Source: Diphasiastrum complanatum (Eukaryota; Streptophyta; Lycopodiopsida; Lycopodiales; Lycopodiaceae). From it: a stretch of DNA of 64,000 nt. The DNA is taken from assembly GCA_029204225.1 (NCBI GenBank), contig CM055098.1:1737106-1801105 (forward strand), in the 5' to 3' direction. The notes under the pieces were generated by a model, which was given only the letters and a program-made list of their open reading frames with translations, searched no databases and was not told where the DNA came from. Below are positions 11,682 to 24,197 of this stretch, piece after piece. How positions within the stretch are numbered: the stretch's first letter is position 1; every line of letters starts with the position of its first letter. Position numbers and translations under genes: made by a program.

Positions 11682-11941
11682 CCTTAGCCACTCTTATCTT
11701 GAGTGATAGTCAAAGTGCTATTGCCATTGCACGGAATCCTGTTTTTCATGCGAGGACAAAGCACATCGAGATCCATTATCACTTTGTTGGGGAGAGACTT
11801 CATGATGGAGACATTTTACTTGAGTATTGTCCTACAAAGGATAATATTGCGGACCTCTTCACTAAGGGGTTGCCTAGAGAGAGATTTGAAGCTTTATGCA
11901 AAGCTTTAAATTTAAGACCACTTGGTGGCTTTGTTACATAG
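11682..11941 (+). pseudogene. Copia-1 RNase H, last part
   Basis: After the CCTTA duplication the Copia RNase H resumes with LATLILSDSQSAIAIARNP, then HARTKHIEIHYHFV and DNIADLFTKGLPRERF, ending at TAG 11939-11941. It continues the reading broken at 6037, showing that Gypsy-1 jumped into an existing Copia. Confidence 0.9.
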
Positions 11942-11970
11942 TGAAGATTTCATTTTATGCATTGTCATTT

Positions 11971-12334
11971 AAGGAGGGTGTTAGAAATAAATGACTATGC
12001 TAAAGTTAATCCATAGGTTACTTTGACCCAAAAGGTCGAGAGTTGTGTAACCATGGGTATTTAGTTATTTAGGCCTTGTTAAGTTTGTCTTAACTTCAGT
12101 TGGACCCAATTTTGGTCATGTAGTGATTCGTGGGTCCCTAGGGGTCTAATTTTGTTTAGGGGCCCTATCTTGACTTTTGGGGGTGCCTATATTTAGTAAG
12201 TGGTTAAGCTTAGGGCTTGTTGGCACTTGGCCACATCCAAAGTACTTGTATGCTCATTGTGTATACCATTTTTACTATTGCTAAGCATTGTTCTCCATTT
12301 TCGTACCTGCATTCTGCTTTCTCCCTCTCCTTGA
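11971..12334 (+). repeat. Copia-1 polypurine tract and right (3') LTR
   Basis: The purine run AAGGAGGG (11971-11978) precedes the LTR, which begins TGTTAGAAATAAATGAC at 11979 and matches 4453-4810. Similarity to the left LTR stops at CCTTGA (12334). Confidence 0.85.
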
Positions 12335-14240
12335 AGTCACCTATCCTCTTCCCTCATTTGTCTTGTGAAGATTTTTTGATAGTTAGATCTTGATGCCTTG
12401 GCGCTTGTTGTCCTTCAGATTCCTTAGAACTTCCAATTGAATCTCCTTGGACATTGCAAGAGTGAAACACAACTTGAGAGGACCTAGATCCACTTAGCTG
12501 GTAGAAGATAGAACATCGCACAACTTTTTGCAAATCTTTCAAAAGATAGTCCCCATATGCAATGTAGAAAATCGGCGATTATACTCGGAATCATTCAGGA
12601 TTTGCAAAAATGTGATCCTAGAAGCCTCGCGAAACTCATCCTAGCAATCTTGATGTTGTCGGGTAAACCGTATATGGAAAAATGTGATGTCTATCAGTCC
12701 AACCATGTCAACACTTGTGTGTATGCCCTTATCCTGTGAAAAAAACTTTGAACTAAACATGGGTGCAACAAAGCTTGTCTTGATTAGTTCATGGCGCCCA
12801 TCTCCTATTTAATCCATTCATATTTCACATTCATGTGCACAATTTGATACTGGACCATCGACGGACCTTAGGATGATGGTGCTTGAGACCCTCTGCTAGT
12901 GGCACCGTAACTGCAAGAGAAAGTTTGTGCAAAAGTTTCAGATGAAAACTGGTTAGTTTTGTCCAAAAATGGCTTGAAAATTCCAAAAAGATTGTAACAA
13001 AAAAACATCAACAAAAAACCATCAACTTACAAAAATAGTGTTTCAAGAAAATGAGGGGGCCCAACTACCCTCCCCATGATCTCGCCAAGAATATATGAAT
13101 TCTTGCATTGAATATTTTAGGTGTCCATGACCAAAGTCAGCCACAACTCACAAGAGAATGGATGACAGCCTAAATCGTTGTCACCTATTCACATGCATGT
13201 GAATGGGAGCCCATGGCCCATGTCATTGAGACAAACAAACATCCTCACGGACAATGGAAAAAGGCAACAAAAACGTCCCTCACCAGCGAACGAGCTACTC
13301 AGCTCGGGGAGGGACCAGGGCAGGGGGATTCTTGCCCTTGCTACTATTGTGATTTCTGTGCATCCCTATCTACCCACGGTCTTTACAATAAAACATAAAA
13401 AATAACCATAATAAAATTAAAATAGGAATGTGTGCACCTTGTGCACAAAAATTGGTGGCTTTGATACCAAATGTAAGGAAACTAATAAGATGATCTCCGT
13501 AAGGTAACCTCACACAAACAAGTGACGAGCCCTCTGGTACTACCCATCCATAGAGTCATTGCCGACTCACCCCTGAGCATCAGAGCTGCCAGCACCCAGT
13601 TCAGCCTTATTAAACCTGCAACGTTAATTGATGTTCAGCCTTATCAAACCTCCAACGTCAATTGATGTTCCATACCATCAGCCATCGCTTTTGGCTCTCA
13701 CTGGCACAAATCCCCATGGCTAGAGGTACATCTTGGCTATGCACGTGCTTGTATCATCCACCAGCTCCTAGGTAGAGTAATTGAATAATAAAGGGCTCTC
13801 CCATATCTAAATACATAGTATAAATGGATCTCACCTCAAGCATGGTCCATGCTTAGATTGTGACATGAGGAAGTTTGAGGTGTTGATACGTGGCATCAGA
13901 AAATCTTGACAATGTTGAACTAGCGTCCATCCCTAATCAAGGTCATCACCTCAAAGGCATACCGTTATGTTACGTAACATTAGTCTGTGCCACTATTCTC
14001 CACATAATTTAGTTCATCCTATTTGTCATCTTCTACTAATCTTGTTCCATAAGTATGCTGTGTGTGTTGAATATTCACATGTTGTAACTGGCTCTTTGCA
14101 ATTTGCCACATTCTCAATAATGGGTCCCACAAATAATGCCATAGTTACTCTTGAAAATATGTAAAGAACTCCTCTTAAAAAATTTATGTTGAGCTGGTAA
14201 CCCAAGATATATTTTACAATTAAACAACTCTATTACTACC
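12335..14240. other. No gene recognised
   Basis: No motif, splice pair or element end is convincing here. The only structure is the 34-bp tandem pair listed next. Confidence 0.5.
13603..13670. repeat. 34-bp tandem duplication
   Basis: Two adjacent units (13603-13636 and 13637-13670), beginning AGCCTTAT and ending TTGATGTTC, differ at three positions. Flanking DNA is not coding as far as I can see. Confidence 0.85.
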
Positions 14241-14257
14241 AAGGTTGCAGGCCGCGT

Positions 14258-14275
14258 TCTGGAACGCGTTCCAGA
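14258..14275. repeat. 18-bp perfect palindrome beside hAT fragment
   Basis: TCTGGAACGCGTTCCAGA is self-complementary over its full length and sits in a run of related GCGTTCC words (14254-14286). It lies about 230 bp beyond the 3' side of the minus-strand hAT coding fragment, so it could be a subterminal repeat of that transposon; that is inference. Confidence 0.8.
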
Positions 14276-14499
14276 TCGCGTTCCGGAAATTCCCATTAGG
14301 GTTTTCCGGAACGTTTTTTATTTCTTTTTTTGAAATTTTTTTAATGCCAATATGGGTATCAAATGGAAGGTTTTTTCAAGGGCAGTTCATTTATCAAGTT
14401 TGCCATCAATTTCAGGACCAGTGTCGTCCGTTAACTTATGTTTCACTATTATATCAATTTCTACAATTACCAGTATTGTGTGAAATGAAATCATGTGGA

Positions 14500-15156
14500 G
14501 TCCACACAATACTCGGGTGCTCCCTCATCACCATCTGTCCCATCGATCTGCAGTTCAAGCCGTTGTCTGTAACGACTTGAACCACATGCTCTGCCCCAAT
14601 CTCCTGCACTATAGAGATCACTGCCTCATAGATGAACTCGGCCGTGATGGCTCCACCAGCTCGAGTAGCATCCACGCCTCGTAGGAAGACTGTGCCAAGT
14701 GGGCAAGACACTAGGATATTTACGACAGATCGCCCAGTCCATCCATCGCTCAATATCGAGCATCCATAGCTGCAAAAATACAACATTTCTTAGACATGTG
14801 CACTTGCAAACACTGTGGTAATTTCTAGATTGAAACAAATGAAGTGGTAAAGAGGAGCAAAAAAATTCTTACGTCTGCCACGCTGTGCGAATGGAGCTCA
14901 GCTCCCGTGTGATGGTCTCCTCCTCCTGTCGTAGCATGGTCGTGCGCAATGCCTCTCTCCTTGGAGGCCTCCATGACGAATCAGGTGATGCTATCTGAAG
15001 CCAAGTGTCTCTAAAGATCCAAGTGTGACTCTGTAAATGGTGCGTCAGCAGTTGATGACGACGCTGGACGAGATGGACCTGCGGCTGAAGGAACAACTGG
15101 ACGAGAGGGTGCATGTGTGCTGGATGCGCAACAACAATCGGATTGTTCGCATTCAA
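14500..15156 (-). pseudogene. hAT-type transposase fragment (DUF659 region) with intron
   Basis: Reading on the minus strand, the block CSILSDGWTGRSVVNILV followed by VVQVVTDNGLN and IVWTP matches the DUF659 part of plant hAT-family transposases, which cut and paste DNA elements. Upstream coding (14873-15156) ends RRELSSIRTAW-like and joins across an intron at 14770-14872 with a GTAAG donor and TTTTTGCAG acceptor, giving the expected helix before GCSI.SDGW. Coding breaks after WTP near 14500, so the catalytic C-terminus with the dimerisation region is missing. The start is not found; further upstream frames (to 15256) are proline/serine-rich and uncertain. Terminal inverted repeats were not identified. 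Confidence 0.72.
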
Positions 15157-15643
15157 CCCTAAACCCTAAAATGCATGTGATTTGGGCCCTAAACCGAAAA
15201 CATTCTCTAGAAGCGATAAAAACCGATACTAATAGCACAGGCATGTTTGAGGGCATGACGAAACACAGTTTGGCCTAAAATTGCACCTCAATCAGATGTT
15301 TATAAGCTACTTTGCAAAAAGAGTCAAAAACACATGGAAAAGGGGCATGAGATTCATATCTTTTTATACAAGCAAAAATGGGAAAAACTAACAGCATGAG
15401 CATCTCTGTGGGGTTCAATACAAATGATTTGAAACCAAAAACCAGTTCATTACGTTGCTTACAGCTCATTCTATGAGCTACCAAGGTTTGAAGTCAAAAC
15501 TTACCTAAAATTGTTTTGGAGACAAACGCCGCCACCTCGTCGCTTCCACCGTCCTGATCACGCACAGATCGATGCCCCACGCTGCCCACAATCCACGATC
15601 ACCTCCTCATCCTTGCTCTCTCTCACTTAATTCTCAGAATGCA

Positions 15644-15697
15644 AAATTTTTTATGTGGGCCGCGGGCTGCCTGTTTGCGGCCCACATAAAAAAATTT
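15644..15697. repeat. Near-perfect inverted repeat (hairpin)
   Basis: Arms AAATTTTTTATGTGGGCCGC (15644-15663) and its complement at 15677-15697 differ by one extra A; the loop is about 13 bases. It lies upstream of the hAT fragment's coding part and could be part of that element's promoter or end, or a small foldback transposon. Confidence 0.85.
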
Positions 15698-15699
15698 CA

Positions 15700-17923
15700 A
15701 ATTTTTACTACCAGCTCTGGTCTCCGTAGATAGTTTATGTAGAGGTTTCTATTACTTCTAAATCTTCTACATGTGGTTTTGGTAAAAGAGTGAAGTGGAT
15801 GAAGTGAGTTCTACTAGTATTGTTTGATCATTGAAGTAGTAACTGTTTTGCCTTCAAGTGTTGCCTTTATACTATGCTTATGACATATGTACTCATTTCA
15901 AGTTTAGGAAGATGTGCAGAATGTTCAAGATTGAGTTTTATAGGTTGTTATTTCTAGAAAAAATTCTAACTCATCTAGAGCTTCATGAGATTGGAGGTGA
16001 GAAAGGCTACATGAGGGGGATCCACTATCTTTTGAGGAAAATTAGTACGAGTTTAGGGCTTTTTACCACAGGTTTTTGGGATATGAAATTCGCTTAATCT
16101 TAGAGAAAGATGTTTGATGAATCTTATCTTCTTTAATTACATGGTTAGGTCAAGTGGTTGTTAAGAAGATCATGATTCTTGGGAGAACTATGGCAGCCCT
16201 TTATTTTAAATTCATCTATCAGGACAAAAATGCTTGAAGGGAGGAAAGTATCTTACGTCCTTGACCATCTACCCCTGGGCAAGGTGGTTGCTATGTGGGA
16301 TGGGCTATGGTGGTATGGGATGCCATGGCCACTCTTCAAGGGAGAACCTCGGATGCCTTGTAAACTCCCAAGCTCGGCTGAGCATGGATTTACATTACGT
16401 AGTTAATCAAGGTGAATCAAGATGAACCTCAAGCTAGGAAACTAGAAGGTTCAGGTGCAATTGTAGTGTAACTTAAGACAACTCATATGTGGTTATAGTA
16501 TGCTATGATTGCAATTGGAGTCTACCTTGAGAATAGTTAGCAAAAGGCTAAAATGGAGACTGTGAGTGAAGAGTCACGTATATTGAAGTAGTGTAGTTTT
16601 GTAGGGTTGTGCCTATTTATACAAGGCTTGACATTATTTGTTTGTTTTTTTGACTAGTTGAGGCTTGAACACATCATAAAGCCTTACGTGATTATCCAAT
16701 CCTACACGAGAGATCTCTTGAGTGGAATGGGCTATGGTGACACCATGGTTACTGTCAAGGGGATTGATCTTGGATGCTCTTGTAGACTCCAAGGTTGGGC
16801 ATGAGCACGAATCATGCTCCATGGCTAGGTGGTGAATCTCTTTTTTTGAACTTGGGGGGTGCTTAGCTGGGTCTATGTCCTGTTAGATCATAAGAGGTCT
16901 TTACATTGTATTCATGATGCCAAGAAATGATATGACCTAGATTCCACAATTGACAGATTTAATTTGTGGACATAAATTCACATAAACATGAGCGAATGTT
17001 GAGGCTAGTACTCTTGGTACTCGAGAGAATCCTAGTGCTACCACTCCTTCATGAGGGTAGACTTTTGGAAGCCTACATGAAATGAATTTACTTTCTTCAA
17101 ATAAGTTATGCAAAGTTTTTTGACTCTAATCTTCCATAGCATCTGAAAGAGAGATTTCTTTGAATCTCATTTTGCTTTGTAGATTGGACCAAGAGTGCTT
17201 TTGATAAATAGATGAATGATTCTTGGGAGAGCTTTGGAAGCCGGTTTATTTGGGAGGAAAGAATGTTCTTGAGGTGAAGATGTAAGCTTTGTCCATTATT
17301 GATTGATTGGGATCATGGAGACTAGATGATCGTCCTTTCCTAGGTGAAGCATCTCCTCAACGGTAGGGGCTATTGGTAGTATGTGGTGCCCAAATCTCCT
17401 TGGCCTTTATGATATTGTACTACGTAATAGGAACTCTGCTCCATTAGGTATCAAAATCTGATTGCTTGCAGTAATGATCAAATCAACATATAAGACAATG
17501 AGTACATAATGTTGACCATGTTGTAAAATGTACAGATCAGAATTTACGGTACTCTTCACAAATCCCTCCTCCATAAGCATGGTGATGGACTACATTAAAT
17601 GTTGAGATCTCTAGATGGTTCTAAAACGATTTTATGACTTCAGAGGAGGTTTCCATGCTGCTGAGAGAGCAAAATCTGAGGAGCAAAAAACAGATTGTTA
17701 ACAAGCAAATCTGATAAAACAAAAGCATATTCAATAGCAGAAATAATCAAACATGTAGAAGCTGGAAACGAATTTTGATTACATAAAAAAGCGCGTACAA
17801 AGGTTATGTATGTGCTATAATAAATCGGTCACTGAGGACCTGCACAATGAGAAAATGTGACTTCTGTTGTTTTGCTTCGAGAAGCTCACTCCTTGTGCTA
17901 ACTAGCTTTACTTGTCCTACTGC
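15700..17923. other. No gene recognised
   Basis: Only short motif-free frames are present. If the gene at 20812-22187 extends this far left, this is intron. Confidence 0.45.
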
Positions 17924-18448
17924 TTATATCTTGACCTGTGCTGCATCTTGTAACACCTGATTTATCTTTGGGCTGCATACTCTGTCTCCATAACAAGTCC
18001 AAGCATGTGTAACAATTTGATTGTACTGGATTGCTTTAAAGAAGTTGCTCAGCTGCACGCATCCTGGACTTAACATAAATAGTCTGACTGAAATTGATCC
18101 AGGGACCAAAAGCATATCAAGTGCTTTGCACTTGTTAGCATAGTGCTAATACAATACATTTTAAAATATCCTGTCTAAGCCTTTAACAAAATTTGAAAGG
18201 CCCACACCATTCATCATTAAGTTGTTCAAATCTAATACACTGACAACAAAATTATTTTCTACTAGTCGCAAAATCTGAGGTGTTTCTTTAGCAGAAGGAA
18301 CCACAAAATTTGACATGTTATCCATGTCTAAAAACGAATTTGCAGGCTGTAATTCTAAACTGAAAACTGCAGTGAGACTTTTACTAGATATTGGAGCTGC
18401 ATCTTCATTTTTGACAAATGGTAAAGGAACAACTATAGTTGTTGTCAT
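17924..18448 (-). other. Unidentified open frames, possible exons
   Basis: Two minus-strand frames, 18161-18448 (95 codons, starts MTTTIVVPLPFVKNEDAAP) and 17924-18115 (63 codons), have protein-like composition and little low complexity. I do not recognise them. There is no clear splice pair linking them. They lie antisense to the NUP160 gene if that gene extends this far, so they could equally be chance. Confidence 0.2.
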
Positions 18449-18827
18449 GGGTACACCTGTTGAGAGTTATGACTTATCCTGCTAGCACAATATTATCACC
18501 GTTGAAAATCATTCAAGTGCACAAATCTTTCATGAACAAAAATCTAGAATGAAAAAATAGATTGAATTCAATCCAACTTTTTTAGAAAATGAGTTTGCTT
18601 GTTCACGTTCTTTTTGAGCGCCTAGTTACAGTAGCATGAGGACCTAACAGGCATTTTTCAGCCAATTATCCCCCTGTTTGAAATCACCTACTTAACGGCG
18701 AATTAGGGGCTCATTTGAAATTTTCCCCTTCACAGGCTCCTAGTGAATAGCTGTAATGTCCTTTTTTGGGATTGGACATATTCGGTGGGACTTGATATCT
18801 GAGAATTCAAATTTCTAATTTCTAGAG

Positions 18828-19046
18828 CTAAATACATGTCACCAGAGGGCAGAATTCTATACAGGCACATTGCATATTAGCTGCTTCATTACCACTTGTA
18901 AGGCTTGCTATGCTTCGGATAAGTTTGGAGCCACTACCGACAAGGTTCAGGGTGGAAATAGCTCTTGACTCCCTCCCATTGACACCCACTACCACCTGAA
19001 GTTTGTTCTGGCATGTTTTCTTTATGCATTCGTAAAATTCTGACAT
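18828..19046 (-). other. Unidentified open frame
   Basis: 72 codons on the minus strand (MSEFYECIKKTCQNKLQVVV) with balanced composition. No family is recognised and no partner exon is evident. Confidence 0.18.
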
Positions 19047-20811
19047 GTTCCAACAGATTTAGAGACATTATTGGCAATCTATAGGGTGACTTCTTATTGT
19101 CCAAAGAATATTTCTACTTCAGCTTTGCCGGATAAACATTCTCTGAGATCTCATTGGCTTCTCTATCCTAATCACCAACTCTGTGTCAGATTTGGCATCT
19201 TGTAGAAGATATCTGCAGACAATTTGTGTTGATTGCTTTCTTTCTACAATGCAGCACTTATCATCATCATGGTCAAGGCACGAGATTCAGTTGATATGAC
19301 TAGGAGGTCAAGAATCTAACAGCTCACTTGGTAGAGTGTCCCTTTCATCCAGATGAGCGTCATTAGAATAGTGTAGGCTAAGTTGAGGTAGATGATCGTC
19401 CTCCTTCCCCTTCATTTTCTGGTGATGGGTTGGTAGAAAGTTTTGGTCTCAAGCAGCATCACACCTAATACAGCTCAAAGTTCCTTGACACGAATCTACT
19501 ATTTGACTCCTAGGATTCTTACACAGAAATTTCTTTGGAAACACTCTTATCTTGTTCCGGTTACTTTTGGAAAAACTGAGGACCTAAAGAGAGCAGCCAC
19601 AGAATGAGGTAGAGCTAATGTGTCTCAAAAAGGCACTGCTTTACTTTGAATTAAAGATGGCAAGGCTCCTTAGTCCTGACCTTCGGCGGGTTCCAAGCCT
19701 TGTATGCTTATAAAAATTCCTGCTGCATGGCAAATTGACAACGATGTTTTGAGAACTCCACTTAGAAATGAAGTTGGATCTTTTGGGTCGAATTTTCCAC
19801 CTGTTCAAGCTTTCTTCCTTCATATGACTTGTTTTGAACACTGAGCCACATTATCAAATCAGGATTTAGAAATCAAGAATCAGGGTTCAAGAGTTCAGGA
19901 CCACCTAGGTAACTCCAATCGCATAAAGACTGTAGCTTACACCCCCTAAACTAACAACTATGATTTCGCTATGACCAAACTGACAAGAAATTTCTGATTT
20001 TTGAAAACTCTAAATTTGATTCACCACTTCGGATTTTCGGCCCCCAATTTGAATCGACCTATTTGAGCCACTGATTTGAATCGTTCCTAGAAACATTGTA
20101 CCACAGTATGCTGTTCTCTCTCTAGGGAACACGGGAACTGTCTTCCGACAAAATGTCCACCATGGGAATAAAGTGGAGTGTTCCTAATACATGGGGACGC
20201 TCCTGCACTTCCCCCATGTTTCCCAGTTCACATTCGATCGTGTTATATAATTTTGAATTCTGTATACATATAAATTCATATTTAGATGTTCTCTGAAAGA
20301 TTAAAAGGTAGGAATTTAATTTTTTTTGCTTTTGGTTTTTTTGTGTTCTCTATGGCTCACATAATTATTCACACTACATTATCCCCCCACCCCTTAAGGT
20401 GTACCCGGTTTGGGGGGGTCCAGAGTTCCCCTATTCTCGTGCCCTGAGATCCAAACTTATGTGGCTCATTGGATCTTCCACTTAAAAGACTCAGTAACTC
20501 ACACCTTAATGCGGATAGGTACTCATCTATCTTCGCTGGTTAGATTGTTCTTTGCATTTTGTCCCTGGGCTTTTTGTAGATTCTAATCCTTCAGAAAACT
20601 TGAGCATAGATGCTGACAAATTTATCAACTGAGAGATATTCAAAGCGATGTCTAATTTAGAATATTTAAATTGTGATTGGATAAGCTGAGCAAAGCCCTT
20701 TGTAACTTTCGTCTGAAGATCATTTTTCTATTTTATGATTTTTCTTTTATATTTAGCTTTGTACATGCATACTTGTTATCAAGTGGTAAACTTGGAACCG
20801 TTTCTTCGCAG
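19047..20811. other. Unassigned, probably NUP160 intron
   Basis: I see no coding motif. The TTCTTCGCAG at the end is the acceptor of the first recognised NUP160 exon, and a pyrimidine-rich stretch precedes it. Confidence 0.5.
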
Positions 20812-22187
20812 GAGAAATATAAGAACGTCCATCCCGATCTCCCTGTTGTTGTTGCGGAAACGATTTTATCTTTCAACAAGGAGATGGAGCTTCCCTTATG
20901 GCTTATTGAGATGTTTAAAGTGAGAACTCTACGAAGTTTGAGGAGAACCATTGCAGTGCCTTATGATCCTTCACAAAATCACCATATTATCATGACTGAT
21001 TAATTTTTACTCTAGCTACTTAATAGGTTGTGTAAGCTCTTTCTTGGATATTTTGGGACGTTGATGCTGTTAGTTATGCAGGGTGGAAGGTACGCAAGTG
21101 CTGCAGGTATGGCTGGGCAAGGAGCTGATCCAGCTGCTTTACTACGGATATACATTGATCATGAACGAGTTTTGGAGGCTACATCTCTTCTGATGGAGTT
21201 TTTGAAAGCTTGGGCTAGCTTGGTATTACCCTTGTACATTCTGTCAATTTAGGTGGATAGGGAAGAGGTATTAGCATTCTTTATACCCAAAGTTTAAAGT
21301 AGTCAAGACAAAGATCATCCACATAGGGAATCAATACAATAGTAATCATGGGAACAAGTTCCCCTAACTCCACTTTTTGTTAAGAGGGGAGAAGCCCGGT
21401 AAACATGTCTTGAGAAATGTAATTCCTGACAATGGGGAAAACCCATGTGAAGAATTACATTTTCAACAACAGAAGGCATGTCACTAGGCCAAATTTGACT
21501 TCTTTTTTCTCCATTTTCCAAGCCTCTTATTAACTTTATCTTAACATTCTCTCTTCCTCGTGGTTATCACCATCTGCTTCAATTCCTCCCTCTGTTCTGC
21601 TTGCTGTTTAGATGGCATTTCCCATTTCTCATATTCGTTTTCAAATTTTTGTTTCCCATTTCCTGGGATGTTGGCATTTTTAAGTAGGAAAATATTTGCG
21701 AGGACTATATTTTCAATGCAATTGCATTTCCTTCTAGTACATGTGATGTTTTGGTGATATAGGTCTATCTCAATAAAACTGTTAAGTGTCCTCTATGGCA
21801 ATCCCAAAAATACATCCTTTCAAAGTTAAATAGAGGGGTTGATGCCATGGTCGTCAAGATTTTAGTATATCATGTAAATGTCTTATGAGTTTTACATTGA
21901 TGAATATATTCTTCGCTTTGCATCAGAGACCAGTTGATGTCATTAAACGGAAAAGTATGTGCGCTGTTTGGTTTCCATATACTTTGATTGATCGGCTTCA
22001 AGGTCGTCTTTCAGAACTGGCCTCCTCTAAAAGTGACCAGGGGGTCCATTATCAAAACCTTAAGCGGTTACTGTCATCAGCTGTGCAGAGTCACTTGAAC
22101 CAGGTACCATCCTCAATATGCCGTAACTTTGTGTACCTCATGTGGCCTTTGATAGCATATATGCAGGCCACTTATCAAAGGTTCTGA
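20812..22187 (+). CDS. NUP160: NUP160 nucleoporin, C-terminal exons
   Basis: NUP160 is a scaffold subunit of the Nup107-160 complex in the nuclear pore, needed for mRNA export and for signalling in plants. Three phase-0 exons are clear: 20812-20919 (EKYKNVHPDLPVVVAETIL, ELPLWLIEMFK), 21082-21222 (GMAGQGADPAALLRIYIDH, EATSLLMEF) and 21927-22103 (RPVDVIKRKSMCAVWFPYT). Order and spacing match the end of plant NUP160 (LPLWLxxMFK, then GxxGQxADPAxLxRxYxDxxRxxEAT, then RPxDVIxRK..WFPYT). All splice sites are GT..AG. The end is either a seven-codon exon 22167-22187 after a 63-bp intron, or read-through of that intron, which is in frame to the same TGA. Upstream exons, most of this normally about 1,500-residue protein, were not found between Copia-1 and 20811; they may be left of the window. 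The exons look intact. Confidence 0.87.
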
Positions 22188-24129
22188 GCGTCATCTTCTC
22201 AAAATTGGCACTCTTACTTGGTACCAAGTTATTAGCACCTGACTCTATGTATTTTTTCATTTATTTGATTGCTCTTTTTGGAAACAAAAGATTTGGACCT
22301 GTGCTGTAGATTTTTAAGCGCATATTTAGCAGTTTGATTGCTTTGTCTTTACCTTCATAATGGATCCTGGCTGTTGTTGTATACCTTAGCGAAGGCGTGT
22401 GGGTGGGTGCATGTGTGTGTGTGTGTGTCAAGATTATGCAACAAACTCAACATATCAGTTTTATCAAACACCTGCCGGCAGACCAAAAGATGACCCATAC
22501 TAGAACATTGTTGACATGATCATGCAATGTATGTGCCGCGCTTGAGAATGTCTTGTAGCTTGAAATTTATGACCTTTCTTCTAGCCATTGTGACTGCTGA
22601 TACTTGGACATTGCCATTTAGCCACCTGAAATCTCATCCCTAGTGAACTCGGCTGCAAGATGAAGGGTCTTTGGACTTGTCTACTTTGTAACCAAATCTC
22701 TCATGTGGGTATTGATGTCGAAAACCACCAAAGATGTCTAGATCAACACAAAATGGAATCAACTTCTAAATAACTGAAGGGTCTTACATGTACTCTGGTC
22801 AAAAACCATAGATGCTATAGATCCTTGGCAGGCATGATTTTGTCATTAGCTCCATGCACTTCAACTAGCTCCAGAGTCCAGTTTAAGCAAGAAATCTTCA
22901 AAAGGCAGCTCACATCTCCATTTTTGACGATTTCAATTCATCTCTGAACCTTAAAGCTGCTTATTATTTCCACAGTTCAGCTATGATTAGCTTGTAAAAT
23001 AAGCTTTTCGTTGATTGCAGATAAGAATAGACTCAAAGGATTTGGTATCATGCATGGAGTGAAATGATATTTCGTATTTCCAGTATTCAATTCTGCTGGA
23101 GTGACTGCCTGCAGCCTTATTATGAACCTCATCGAAGTACTTCAAATTTCCACTGTTGCCTCTTCCTCTGTTCTTATAATATTTGCGGAATTTGTACATA
23201 AAGGAGAGTTGTATTTCTATTTTCTGAGACATTGAAGCAAATACTGAATTGCATGTGTATGTTCAAATGCAAACGTTCTAACCCAACATCACCGAGTATT
23301 TCGTGAAAATTGAAGCTTGGGCTTGACTACTATTAGAAAGAATTGTTGCTCGATCATAACCTTGTCAAAATAGTGCAAGCTCTTTTTTTCTGTGGTTAAT
23401 TATGTGGTATTTTTTATCATCATTGATCTATGAGAAAGAAACCAAGTGCTTTGACTGCCAATCATGTCTAAGAATAGTTTTTGGAGCTCCTTGTGTAAGA
23501 ATAGTTAGCATAGTGTAAGGGACAAGGATGATAGGAGTAGTAGTGTTAGGTTTCTCTCATTATGATGTAGTGCAATTTTTTTGAATGTTATCAAGCTACA
23601 TGACTATTTCCTTGAGTGATGTAAAGAGGCGTTCATTGTTGTGGTGAAAGTGACCTTGAAAATTTTCTCTAGCATTATATCCAAGAATTTTTGCAAGACT
23701 ACATTTGCATGCTTCAAGGAATTTATGGAAAGAGGTGATGAGGACATGATAATTCATTTCCCATCACTATTTGTAGAATCCATGCCGACTAAAATGATCC
23801 TCTAGCAGGGCTTTCTTCATGTGAATTTAAACCTTATCATTAATGTAATGAAAAGTCCTTTCTGCTAACTGACGATCAAATACGGCATGGGATTAGATTT
23901 CATGGCTTATGATAAGATTGTATGAAGCTAACACAAGTAACCTAATATCTGAATGAGATCGAAATCCATCATGTAGCACACATGTAAGTATGATATAATC
24001 ACGTGGGAAAAAAATTTGAGCTAAGTATGGAGTCGTTTAGGTGCATGAATCTATATAGATGAAACTATTTTAGAGAGTGTCCCCATTGCACACCCCTATG
24101 TCACGCCTACTTTCCCCCAATGTCACACC

Positions 24130-24132
<3 letters not shown>
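22188..24132. other. No gene recognised; NUP160 3' flank
   Basis: A short TG repeat occurs at about 22410-22428. Otherwise there is no motif or element. The 3' UTR of NUP160 should lie in the first few hundred bases, but its poly(A) site is not evident. Confidence 0.5.

Positions 24133-24197
<65 letters not shown>

Larger units (their letters stand above)
4453..12334 (+). mobile_element. Copia-1, degraded Ty1/Copia element split by Gypsy-1
   Basis: A Ty1/Copia LTR retrotransposon is recognised by two matching LTR segments (4453-4810 and 11979-12334), a UBN2-type gag start, a reverse transcriptase with YVDD, and the Copia RNase H ending in a TKHIEI..ADLFTKG block. Internal sequence from mid-gag to mid-RT is deleted and the RNase H is interrupted by Gypsy-1. 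The left LTR begins TATTAG where the right begins TGTTAG, so the first dinucleotide has mutated. I found no target duplication, and the LTR 3' ends cannot be fixed because similarity stops at CCTTGA in both. It is non-autonomous and dead. Confidence 0.9.
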
